This document shows positions 1 through 9,608 of a DNA stretch of 64,000 bases, in pieces. Position 1 is the stretch's first letter, and the number at the start of each line of letters is the position of its first letter. The notes under the pieces were generated by a model, which was not told where the DNA came from, made no database searches, and saw only the letters and a program-made list of their open reading frames with translations. A program made the translations under genes and the position numbers. Source of the stretch: Mimachlamys varia. Taxonomy: Eukaryota > Mollusca > Bivalvia > Pectinida > Pectinidae. The stretch spans positions 32,300,926 through 32,364,925 of the forward strand of contig OX392534.1 in NCBI GenBank assembly GCA_947623455.1, given 5' to 3'.

Positions 1-262
1 TACAGCAGCATTTGAAACACGCTATTTGTAAACACGCGTTCATTTCAAACCGTTTTCTACCTTCAGTTTGTTATTGAAGTGGGCCCCACCTGAATTATTT
101 TCAATTCTTTGGATTTTTTTGTCAAGAGTTTCTTGTTAGTTACCGCTCAGGTTTACTTTGTTTTATGCTTATTTTTGCATGGTTATCAAATGGATTTTTT
201 TTCAGAATTTTTCAGAATCACGAAAATATCCCCTGTAAAACCATATGAATTAAAGGCCCAAT
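1..262 (+). mobile_element. TTAA-MITE copy 1 (5' part outside the window)
   Basis: Matches the inner and 3' part of the ~390-bp MITE seen complete at 30734 and 51398: same order of TTTGTAAACACGCGT, GTGGGCCCCACCTGA, AAGAGTTTCTTGTTAGTTAC and TTTTGCATGGTTATCAA. The 3' end is abnormal: the usual GGGCCTTTAA terminus is replaced by a palindrome (233-287). It lies in the intron upstream of the first visible HUWE1 exon. Confidence 0.85.
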
Positions 263-287
263 GCCTTTAATTCATATGGTTTTACAG
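233..287. repeat. Perfect 25-bp inverted repeat at the end of MITE copy 1
   Basis: Arms 233-257 and 263-287 are exact reverse complements separated by five bases (CCAAT). The arms run from CTGTAAAACCATATG to TTAAAGGC, so the MITE end motif TTAAAGGCCCAAT sits at the centre. Confidence 0.9.
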
Positions 288-983
288 AGGATTAAGATTT
301 TTAATTATGTTTTCATTTTCTGTTTTATTATCATTGACAACTTATCAATTGGTGATTTTTTTTTTCCATTACAAAATAATATATCATCAATCACTTAAGG
401 GCTGTTAATAAGTATTCCTCCAGGAACGGAGGGGAAAGTTTTGCTTTGTGTCTATCTCTTCATTCTTCCCCCATCTTGTCCGTGCTCTATATCATACACT
501 CTTTGTCACTGGAATTTCATACTTGAGGGAAAGGGTCCACCATGGGGAGGCAGTGTGTCATGTTTCAAACATTTAGACCTTTGTCCTACATAAAATTAAA
601 AAATTGTCCTGATTCCTAATTATAATAAATACACTACTTGTCACTGGAATTTAATACTTGGAGTATGGGTTCACTTTGGTGAGCAATCAAGTAAGGGAGT
701 GCAGTAGAATACATGATATCACCAGATACCATTTGATAGTAAAATGGCACCACTTATCAGTTAACATCTACCAAACAGATTTTGCAGTGGTAGCATTAAC
801 ACTACAAAATTAGTTCCTACATAAATTTATCATCCTGGCATATGATTCAGATTTGGGAGGGGCTTTGAACTTTACTGGTCACAATAGCTTTGATTAGAAC
901 GGGATTTGGCTGTAGAATTACTTGCTTGTATCTAATTCAAGTATTGAAAATCAGCAAGTTTGACATTTTTCTTTTTTTTTTAG
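288..983 (+). other. HUWE1 intron, no further feature seen
   Basis: AT-rich intronic sequence between the MITE remnant and the exon at 984. No exon-like frame conserved with HUWE1 was found. Confidence 0.6.
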
Positions 984-1177
984 GTTTACACTGGGTACCA
1001 GCATAGTGGTGGCAGCCCCTAAGAAGGTGAAGGGTGGCCGTGAATTACAGCTGCCATCCATGTCCCTTCTGACGAACAAGACATCCAGCCAGCAGTTCCT
1101 ACTTCGTATCCTGAAGGTCATCATCCAGCTCCGAGATGCTGCCAGAACCATGGTCAAACGGGGCCGCAGACAAACGA
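984..1177 (+). CDS. HUWE1: HUWE1 exon a
   Basis: First exon visible. It follows a long pyrimidine tract ending TAG and begins with the third base of a split codon. It encodes a block with [16 protein letters not shown] and [12 protein letters not shown], conserved in HUWE1 before the acidic linker. It ends at A|GTATGG after one base of a codon (phase 1). Confidence 0.9.
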
Positions 1178-4100
1178 GTATGGTCAAGTTCTTGTCAATC
1201 TTTAATGTACAGGATATTACATGCCATTTTCATTTCTCTCTACTTCCAAGAACAGTCTCCATGAGCATTCACTCTGTCGAATAATTGTAGTCCTTGTCCT
1301 ATAAAAAACACTGCCTTCCTCTTCACGCAGGAAGGTTTGAAAATAATAACTTACTGTTGCTGATCAAATTCTATACTCAAAGAGAGCCCCTTACTATTTG
1401 AAAACTTTCATGAAATGACAAACTGAGAAGAACTCGAATAATCCTGAATATTGTTTTGTTCAGGTGGCCATTGAGGCCCTCAGGCTTCTTATTTCTAATT
1501 TTGACAACTTATCCTTTCAGCTTCACGGGATTTAGGTAATATCGCAGAAGCTATGGCAGCCCTGGAGGCTGAGGCAGAGGCTATCATAGAAATGGTTGGA
1601 CGACGTGCACAACAGAACCACCAGATCCGGGAGTTACAACAGCGTGCCACTCCAGCGGCACAGGTTGAACCCACAGAGGCCACTCCCACTTCTACAGCCA
1701 CTGGGGAGACAGGCGGAGCAAATGGAGGTGAGGTAGCCCCCACTGGAGGCAGTGATCAGCCCACACCGACAGAGTCTGCACGTGAATCAGGTGCAGAGAC
1801 TCCTATGGACGTTGATCAGCCAGGTAAGACATGGCTATTGGAAACTCGTGACATACACCTATTAACTCCTTGCCTACTGAAATGCCGAATCATCTTTGTT
1901 TTAGTTATTGCTTTGCCAGTTTATGTTTCTGTTGTAATAGGCTTGTGCACAAGGTATCTCCTTAAACCCTCAGGTTATAATTTGAAGGTCATCTGTCAAA
2001 ATTAAAGAGTCAAGGGTTGTATAATATGACTTTATGATGACGGGAGATTGAGATATCTATGTGACTACCTCCTCATTTTGTTTTTGTTTATTTTCTCTTC
2101 TTTACTCTGTTGGTTGTATTAAAACCTAACAAAACATGTTCAGTATTCCCTAGCTAAATGTTGATTTGTGATGAGGACTTTCTATGATTATTATATTGTA
2201 GGTACTTCAGGAGATAAGAAGGAGAAAGAAGAGACCACTGCTTTACCGCGCCTCAGTGAACAGGTCCTGCTAGACGACTTATGGACGGTCCTGGGAGACT
2301 GTCTTTCCGAGCTTGCCAAGACACCTGACCACCACGCCGTCCTTATATTACAACCTGCTGTTGAGGCCTTCTTCATCGTACATGCAGGTATTCACATAGG
2401 TTATACTATTTTACTTCTCTCTCTGTCACTAGTTCTGTTAAATGCAAAAGTTGGAAAAGCAGCAAGTAAGTTACAATGTTGCTAGCATAGAAAATGTTAA
2501 TTGGACTCTTTAAATTCAAGACAATTTCCATGCAACATCTTTGGTGATCCTAGGATTTATATTGGGGAGTGGGTGTGGTAGAGTACATCTTTCTCACTCA
2601 GTAATAACATGAAATACTGATGCCCAATGCTATATATGGTAAATTCATGTCAACGGTGACATTAACACTACGCATGTACATTTCTATAGGAAGGGCCAAA
2701 GCTCAACTGGACAGAAGTTTCCCACTATACAATATTCATAGTAGTTTGGAAAATAATTGTGGCAGTATTTTCTAAATATTCTATTACAAGTAGTTATTAT
2801 ACGATATGTACCTATTGTAGCTGTATATTTGTTATTGTGACCCTCAGGAGAGAAGGATACCAAGTCAGCAGACCAGCCATCACAGAAGCGGGAGGACCAG
2901 TTGGCCCATCTGAACCTTGATGTGGCCCCAGCATCTCCGGCGGCTCAGGCTGATCCTCCTCTTCTAAATAGGGAGAACTCGGTGGCCTCCATGTCCTCTT
3001 TAAGTAACCTCCCACCAGATACACAGAAGTTCCTCAAGTTCGCAGGTGAGCATACCTCATTGGTTCATTAAGAGAATTGACTAATTTGTTACCTGTTCAC
3101 ACTCAAGTTTCCGGCTGATTTATGATGAAATTAAACAGAACTTAGAGATCAAAATGATAACACAGACCAAAAACAAAATGTACTTTGCAGTACCTGTAAC
3201 AAAACATATTATGAGAAATATGTATTTCTAAAAATTTGGAAGTGTAAATGTAACTAGAACATTACACTGGTGCAAATAGTGGAATGTACCTAAAGGAATT
3301 GATGAAGAATAAGCCTGATGTTTGACCCTGAATTTGACCCCAATAATTCTGTTTATAGAGACCCACAGGACGGTACTAAACCAGATCCTGCGCCAGTCGA
3401 CCACACCCCTGGTGGATGGCCCCTTCTCCGTCCTTGTTGACCATACACGCATCCTAGACTTTGATGTCAAGCGGCGCTATTTCCGCCAGGAACTGGAGCG
3501 ATTAGACGAAGGCCTGCGCCGTGAAGACCTGGCTGTTCATGTTCGGCGAGAGCATGTGTTTGAGGACTCTTTCAGGGAGCTGTTTAGACGGACTGTGGAT
3601 GAGTGGAAACACAGGTTCTATATTGTCTTTGAAGGTAAATATTGAATGTAGAGTTGGTTTCAAGTAAGATTTATTATGGCTTCTCTGGCTCTGTGTCATT
3701 ACCCTGATGACTTAATTTCTAAAATGATTTTGACCATACTTTATACATGAAATATGGGAATGCATCAAATGAGTCTGTATGTCATGGGCAATGTCACTTT
3801 TGATATTTATGTAGACCAATTTAGGGACAATATTAGAATACTTCTGTCTATAATGAGTAATGACTTGTTTTTACAGGAGAAGAAGGACAGGATGCTGGAG
3901 GACTGTTACGAGAGTGGTACATCATCATTGCTCGTGAGATATTCAACCCGATGTACGCACTGTTCAGTACTTCCCCCGGGGACCGCGTTACCTACACAAT
4001 CAACCCCTCGTCCCACTGTAACAGTAACCACCTGAGCTACTACAAGTTTGTGGGACGGATAATCGCCAAGGCTATTTACGACAACAAGTTGCTCGAGTGC

Positions 4101-6515
4101 TATTTTACACGCTCCTTCTACAAACACATTATAGGACAAACTGTCAAGTATGTATTGTATTATTATGGGTAAAATTTTACACATAAGTAACTTGTATAGC
4201 TTAGAAAAAAAAACTTGGGTAATAGGATTGAATCTACATCGGTATAGAGAGCAATCATAAAACAGTTCAATTAAAACAATAAACAATTCAAGAAATCAAA
4301 ATAAAATTTGTCTAAATTTGCTTTCAGCTTCAAAACAAAAGTGAAGTTTAAACTTACCTTGGACAAGTAACTTATATGATTTCTATAGATATGGTTGTTG
4401 TTATCCAATGTGATGTTTGTTTACAGATACACCGACATGGAAAGTGAAGACTATGCATTCTACCAGGGACTAGTATTCTTGTTGGAGAACGATGTTAAAG
4501 ATTTGGGATATGACCTGGCCTTTTCAACAGAGGTATGTGTTGATCAGTAATAAAAAACATACAGACCCATCTGACATGTAAGGATCTTTGTTAAGATAGC
4601 AATTAGCCTTTATCTAATATCAAATATTTATAATATCGAACATTGCCTGGCAACAAGTATGGATTCTGTTTGTTGTTGGTTACTGGTTTGCATACCAAAA
4701 TGTATAACATTTTGATTACCCTCTGATACATAATCTCCATTTTTCATCAGATCTTTCCAGTGTTATACATGTGCATTAAAATAATATCTATACCAAAGTT
4801 CCATGAAAACCTAAGCTGATGTTCAGACAATAATAGTGTCATGATTTGTTACATCTTGCATTATCTATTCTCATCCTTGTGTTATTTTCTTCATCAGATC
4901 CAGGAGTTTGGCGTAACTGAATCTCGTGACCTGAAGGCAGATGGTAACAAGCTGATGGTGACAGAGGCTAACAAGAAAGAATATGTGAAACTGGTGTGTC
5001 AGATGAAGATGACTGGTGCCATCAGGAAACAGCTCAATGCATTCATGGAAGGTTTTTACGACATCATCCCAAAGAGGCTTATCTCTATATTCAACGAACA
5101 AGAACTAGAGCTGTTAATCTCTGGCCTGCCCAACATCGACATTGATGACCTCAAGTCTAACACCGAGTATCACAAGTATCAGAGCACATCACTACAGGTA
5201 AATCAATGGTTTAAATTCATTTATTTTTTCAGAATTTTCCGCTAGAAATTTAAAGCTTGATGTGTGAATTCTCTAATGTTTATTATCCCTTCATTTTTTA
5301 CATCAGAAACAAAGATGTATTGGTGCATGTACAATACAAACTGCCCAATAAAACTATTATCCATTGAAGAATAGTCGCTAGAGCAGATATTGATACTATT
5401 GAACGTTCTCTTTATGTAAAACAACTGTGAATGTGAAGGGATTTGTATCAATTATGATACCTGGTTAATATGTTAAGAATGCCACTATGTCTATGAATTA
5501 GTGTAAGACATTTTTCATCATAATGCTTACAGATTTCAATGTCCAGGTTTGGGTTTAGTGTCTTGATGTCGTGTTTTTCAGGTGCAATGGTTCTGGCGGG
5601 CATTAAGATCGTTTGAGCAATCAGACAGAGCACAGTTCCTGCAGTTTGTTACAGGGACATCCAAGGTACCTCTGCAGGGATTTGCCTTCCTGGAAGGCAT
5701 GAACGGATACCAGAAATTCCAGATCCATCGTGATGACAGGTCGACGGAACGACTGCCTGTTGCACATACTTGGTAAGTCGCATTTGGTAATCAATAGCGC
5801 TGTTGTGTGGAGGTAAGTATGGGGTTCAGATATATGCTAATCATAGCAATGAAACTTCGAAAAATATCTTATTCTGCTTAAATATCATTTATTTTTCACA
5901 CATGTCAGAATTTTCAATATTTTCATGAATGTGGTAAAATGATGGAAGTAGTCTGTCCCATTAATGATAGTCTAATGGAAACCATCTGATATTTGATTTA
6001 CTACATTCCCTTCGCAAATATTAGCTGTGGGACAGAAATAATGAAGGAACAATAAAGATAATTTATTGAAAACAAAAAGAATTGTCCAAATAAGTGATTG
6101 TTGAAATGTTGGCCTGAGTGATAAGCAGGATACCAGAAATTCCAGATCCATTGTGATGACAGATGCATGGGTGAAAGTAAAAAAATACTGAAAAACTGAA
6201 TAAAATTAAAATAAGAAAAAGCTGGAAAACTGGAAATAAATTTATTGACCATCCATGTGTCAAAAAACGGAATTCCGTCACAAAACGGAAACTATCACCC
6301 ATGCAGATGTACTTGTATGCAATTAAGCAATGTGGAATTGACTGCATAACTGTAAAATTGATTGACAACAATGATATCTTTATAATATTAAAATAATGAA
6401 TGACTTTTTCAGCTTCAACCAACTTGATCTCCCAGCGTACGAAACCTACGACAAACTTAGGCGTATGCTGCTGTTAGCAATAAATGAGTGCTCAGAGGGC
6501 TTCGGATTGGCCTGA
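984..6515 (+). CDS. HUWE1: HUWE1 C-terminal part, HECT-type E3 ubiquitin ligase (ten exons, 5'-partial)
   Basis: HUWE1 takes ubiquitin from an E2 onto a HECT-domain cysteine and passes it to substrates such as MCL1, p53, MYC and histones; it acts in cytoplasm and nucleus. Seen exons: 984-1177, 1521-1823, 2202-2387, 2848-3045, 3359-3634, 3877-4147, 4427-4532, 4898-5197, 5582-5772, 6413-6515. All introns are GT-AG and all phases fit, giving 708 residues plus stop after one base of a split codon. Order: conserved LLTNKTSSQ block, acidic low-complexity linker with PMDVDQP, then the HECT domain (about the last 350 residues) with [30 protein letters not shown] and FVGRIIAKA. The catalytic Cys lies in LPVAHTCFNQLDLP and the C-terminal tail ends EGFGLA, as in animal HUWE1. 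The full protein is over 4,000 residues, so most of the gene lies upstream of the window. Identification rests on near-identity of the HECT domain to vertebrate HUWE1 as I recall it. Confidence 0.97.
1521..1823 (+). CDS. HUWE1: HUWE1 exon b (acidic low-complexity linker)
   Basis: Acceptor CTTTCAG, donor CAG|GTAAGA, entered and left in phase 1. It encodes an Ala/Glu-rich helix ([14 protein letters not shown]), then a Thr/Glu/Gly/Pro-rich disordered stretch ending in PMDVDQP. That motif is also present in vertebrate HUWE1 at the same place. A linker rather than a folded domain. Confidence 0.93.
2202..2387 (+). CDS. HUWE1: HUWE1 exon c
   Basis: Acceptor TTGTAG, donor CAG|GTATTC; phases 1 and 1. 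It encodes a Lys/Glu-rich start followed by [18 protein letters not shown] and [18 protein letters not shown]. The latter closely matches the helical segment before the HECT domain in vertebrate HUWE1. Confidence 0.95.
2848..3045 (+). CDS. HUWE1: HUWE1 exon d
   Basis: Acceptor CCTCAG, donor GCAG|GTGAGC; phases 1 and 1. It encodes a variable Pro/Ala/Ser-rich stretch ending in the conserved [12 protein letters not shown]. It has no in-frame stop on the + strand once joined to its neighbours, though it is too short to stand out as an ORF. Confidence 0.95.
3359..3634 (+). CDS. HUWE1: HUWE1 exon e (start of the HECT domain)
   Basis: Acceptor TTATAG, donor GAAG|GTAAAT; phases 1 and 1. It encodes [24 protein letters not shown]-like [15 protein letters not shown] and [17 protein letters not shown], then the beginning of the HECT N-lobe ([17 protein letters not shown]). 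Confidence 0.97.
3877..4147 (+). CDS. HUWE1: HUWE1 exon f (HECT N-lobe)
   Basis: Acceptor TTACAG, donor TCAA|GTATGT; enters in phase 1 and leaves after two bases. It encodes [18 protein letters not shown](I)[28 protein letters not shown] and [19 protein letters not shown], which are signature stretches of the HECT N-lobe. Confidence 0.97.
4427..4532 (+). CDS. HUWE1: HUWE1 exon g (HECT N-lobe)
   Basis: Acceptor TTACAG, donor AGAG|GTATGT. Short exon encoding [20 protein letters not shown] then [15 protein letters not shown]; ends in phase 0. Matches the vertebrate protein almost residue for residue. Confidence 0.96.
4898..5197 (+). CDS. HUWE1: HUWE1 exon h (HECT, E2-binding region)
   Basis: Acceptor CATCAG, donor ACAG|GTAAAT; phase 0 at both ends, exactly 100 codons. 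It encodes [52 protein letters not shown] and the [18 protein letters not shown] segment typical of HECT domains. Confidence 0.97.
5582..5772 (+). CDS. HUWE1: HUWE1 exon i (HECT C-lobe, first two bases of catalytic Cys codon)
   Basis: Acceptor TTTCAG, donor CTTG|GTAAGT. It encodes [33 protein letters not shown] and [18 protein letters not shown]. It stops two bases into the next codon (TG), which is completed by the C opening the last exon to give the catalytic cysteine. Confidence 0.97.
6128..6162 (+). pseudogene. Partial copy of HUWE1 exon i inside the following intron
   Basis: These 35 bases match exon positions 5705-5739 with one difference, a CG-to-TG change that would turn the Arg of QIHRDD into Cys. 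Similarity stops abruptly on both sides, and no acceptor or donor flanks it. It looks like a small exon-fragment duplication within the 640-base intron. Confidence 0.75.
6413..6515 (+). CDS. HUWE1: HUWE1 last coding exon
   Basis: Acceptor TTTCAG. The first base completes the catalytic Cys codon, then [20 protein letters not shown] and the tail [10 protein letters not shown] before TGA at 6513-6515. The extreme C-terminus matches animal HUWE1, so the stop is the natural one. Confidence 0.97.
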
Positions 6516-6960
6516 GGTGGCTGTTGGCTGTAACATAGACAAAGGTGCAGGGCTGTGTTAATGTGTTCTTTTCATGTGACACTCGGACAAACAGTGTGTT
6601 CAAGGAATCACGAGAAGGACCGACTGGGTCCCTTAGAGGAACAGTAGAAAGATGATGGAATGAAGAAGAAAAATATCGAAAAATTGTTTCAGTTGAATTA
6701 TGTTGAATCTGGTGATACGAAATTGGAAATTGTTTGATATCAGCAAAATGTGGTATGGTTGTGTTTGCTGATGGGCGATACAGAGAGTGTGTGTGGAAAC
6801 CTGATGGATCGCTGATGTGATAGTGTGTACATTTTTTTCTCCCCATTTATATTTTGATTAGTATATTTGCCTGTTGTATAAATCGTTGCCAATAAGTACT
6901 TCATTGTGCAGAGTCTAGATTTCATAATAAGACCCCACTAGTGCTAATAGTGCCACTCAC

Positions 6961-6976
6961 TTATTTATTTGTTATT
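6961..6976 (+). promoter_or_regulatory. AU-rich element-like stretch in the 3' UTR
   Basis: TTATTTATTTGTTATT contains overlapping ATTTA pentamers, the core of AU-rich mRNA-decay elements. In AT-rich DNA this can occur by chance. Confidence 0.25.
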
Positions 6977-8773
6977 GTAATTAGCAGAGCACCTAGCTCT
7001 TCTATTAGCCTGGTGATGCATGACTGTTTCTTAGTAACAGGAGCATAGAGAGACATGGAAATATTTACAATTTCTGTCACTGATGCATAACAATTCACCC
7101 CTCTCTTGAGAAATGTTGCTATACAAATATCAATTTTTATGTTGAAGATGTATTTAAGACAACTTTTTGTTTTTACAAAGTATATCTTGGATTGTTACAT
7201 GGTGCCATGTTTGCTACTTTCATATCTTTGTGAGATTTGTGTCATTCTCGACAAGGAAAGAACTTGATCTGGCTGCAAGCACTTTCAAAGCATGCTGCAG
7301 AAAGTGGTTTACACTCCTGAGCTGAAAGAGTTATAAAACAACACTCTTTGTGCAATATATGTGTTTTTGTGAAGAAAAAATGTCTGGCCTAGACAGATAA
7401 GAAGTGCTTTATAAGTTATTTTTTGTTTTCCTCCACTAGTTCTACCTGCTCTAGCTAGATAAATCCTAATGAGTTTAATCGGCATCCTAGATGAGCCCTA
7501 ATTCATGTTTTTGTTTTTATAGTTGTCCTCCCCAAATAATTAATTTAAAAGGTGTACCCCCTCAGGGATAGAGTTTAATAACTTTTTTTAGTTAAATTCA
7601 AATCCCGACCCCTATACATCATAGCATAATGCTTTAATATATGATCTTCAATTGTACCACATGATAAGTACCTGATGTAAACTATACAACTACGTCACAT
7701 GTTCACTACTAGTAGCTATTCATTTAAATTGACTGCTTCAACAATAGTTCTCAGGGAGACGATAGGTCCGTACTGAATACAGATTCACTCTCCTTGTTCA
7801 AGAAAGGTCCTGAAACATTCTCCCCACCCAATATATCTTGTTATTTCTCCCTGGCCTGGTCAGATCTCCCTGTCTCTCTGCATGTAAGCTTCTGTTCAGC
7901 ACAGGAGTGTGGAGAATTATGTGTGATGATGGGGTGGGCTAGGTGGGGGGAAATGGAGTGTTACAGAAATAGTGCTGCAGATCTTCAATCTGTCTATTGT
8001 AACTTCACTCGACCAGTGATGTAATAAGGTATCGTTGCCCATATGTAACTTACCTATATGGTTTTAGTTTTAAAGTGCTAGATTAACAGACTTCACTATC
8101 TAGAAGTGGTATTATCTCAGAGTGTGTATAATATTCCCTGTCAAGTCTTGATTCACATCCCTCCGTATGAAAGCTGTGTGTATTGGTGCATTCAGAATTG
8201 TATATTTACAATAGAAGTGCTCATTTTTCAAGTCTCAAAGGATCAGGGTGTTGTTGCATCCCTAGGCATGTGTTAATGTATTTGATTATAAAAGTGCTGT
8301 TACACAAGAAGGTAGACAAAATCTGTGTAGAAAGCAAGTCTGATGGAAGGCCAGGGGTATCTGAAAGCTGGGATGTATATGAATTGTAGTTGCCTGATTA
8401 ATTTACAGTCTTGTTTATAGTTATTGTATCTCCTTGAGTACTTGATATTGTATCCCCATTCTGTTGACTGCTTGTTGGAACAGGAAGGTGTCCTATACTT
8501 TGTTGTATGTATTTATTTATCCTGCAGTGAGCTGTGTCCGGCCGAGTGATTAAGGGATTATCTGGGGAGGTCCCCTGTCAACATGGTGCCTCGGGACACG
8601 GGAATAGGAGAGTCTGTCAATGTAAAACAGATGTGTCTATAATAGGCTTATATTTAGCGTTGAACAAATTGATATACTGGTACCATATGTCAATAGGAGA
8701 TATACTGTTAGTGTTGCAGGAGTTACCTGTGGTGAAATGACCCTACTTTGTCCATGGTTTGTACAAATTGGTG

Positions 8774-8779
8774 AATAAA
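8774..8779 (+). promoter_or_regulatory. Candidate polyadenylation signal (AATAAA)
   Basis: Canonical hexamer about 2.26 kb after the HUWE1 stop, followed 25-45 bases later by a T/G-rich stretch (GCTGTTTGCTTTGCTCC). This is the best-placed cleavage signal. Confidence 0.45.
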
Positions 8780-8861
8780 TAACATGTATGACGATATCAC
8801 AGCTGTTTGCTTTGCTCCTTGATATTCTATTCATCAGGACTTCATCATTCATTCATTCTCA

Positions 8862-8902
8862 TCTATTATCATTATCATCATCATTATTCATCATCATCCA
8901 TT
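8862..8902 (+). repeat. Impure ATC/ATT microsatellite
   Basis: Runs of TCATCA and TTATCA trinucleotides between the two candidate polyadenylation signals. Confidence 0.6.
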
Positions 8903-8959
8903 ATGAGTTAAAAATTAATGAAATCGTTCTCAAAATATTGTCAAAATATTCTATTGAGG

Positions 8960-8965
8960 AATAAA
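8960..8965 (+). promoter_or_regulatory. Alternative polyadenylation signal (AATAAA)
   Basis: Second hexamer, followed by a TTGTTTGGTTTTGTG stretch that would serve as a downstream element. Either this one or the hexamer at 8774 may end HUWE1 transcripts. Confidence 0.4.
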
Positions 8966-8985
8966 ATGCATAAAGTTATATGTTG

Positions 8986-9608
8986 TTTGGTTTTGTGAGT
9001 ACTCCTACAACTATACACTATTAAAACAATGCCTCTAATGCTTTAAGGATCTTCTCTTGTGAAGTTTCAATCAAGTCCAAATCTTGTTTTGATCTCACTT
9101 GAGATATGTTTGTAACATCTTACAATGTATTATCAATTTCGATAGCAAACATGCATCTGAAAAATGTAGCAAAAAATTAGATGTCTATTGTTTGTAGAAC
9201 TTTTTTTTGAAGAATTTTTAAAAAATGACAATAATGACAGCCATTTTGAAAATGTGTATTTCTTGCTCTTCACGAATAGCCAAAATTTCATGGGTTTTTT
9301 TTTTGTGCTCGATTGATCATTTAAAATCGTCAGTGTGTCGCTATTTTTCATCATAGCAAGTTCATTTTTGCTGTACAACTTCTTTATGCTCATTACAAAA
9401 GAATATTATGCAACAAAGATATTTATTTACTTTTTTGGTATTTTTTTCAGATATTTAGTATAAAAAACTCCAGCTTTTTTATTTTTGACTCAAGAATAGT
9501 GAAAAATAACACATTTGATAATGGGACAAAAAACAAGCACGCTACTCCCGAGTTTTTACGACTGCTTTAAAATGAGAAACCCATTTCCTTTTGATCTGTC
9601 CAGAATTG
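8986..9608. other. Intergenic, nothing recognised
   Basis: AT-rich sequence with T homopolymers; no coding, RNA or repeat family recognised. Confidence 0.5.

Larger units (their letters stand above)
6516..8795 (+). other. Probable HUWE1 3' untranslated region
   Basis: Non-coding sequence after the HUWE1 stop, in all frames lacking anything protein-like and free of the repeat families found later. The 3' limit is set by an AATAAA at 8774 followed by a T/G-rich stretch. It could instead extend to about 8985, using the hexamer at 8960. No cDNA is available, so the end is inferred. Confidence 0.5.

Noticed and set aside
1006..1284. Reading exon a through to 1284 as a 92-codon ORF
   Set aside because: HUWE1 similarity stops at 1177, where a GTATGG donor restores frame with the next exon. 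The rest is intron.
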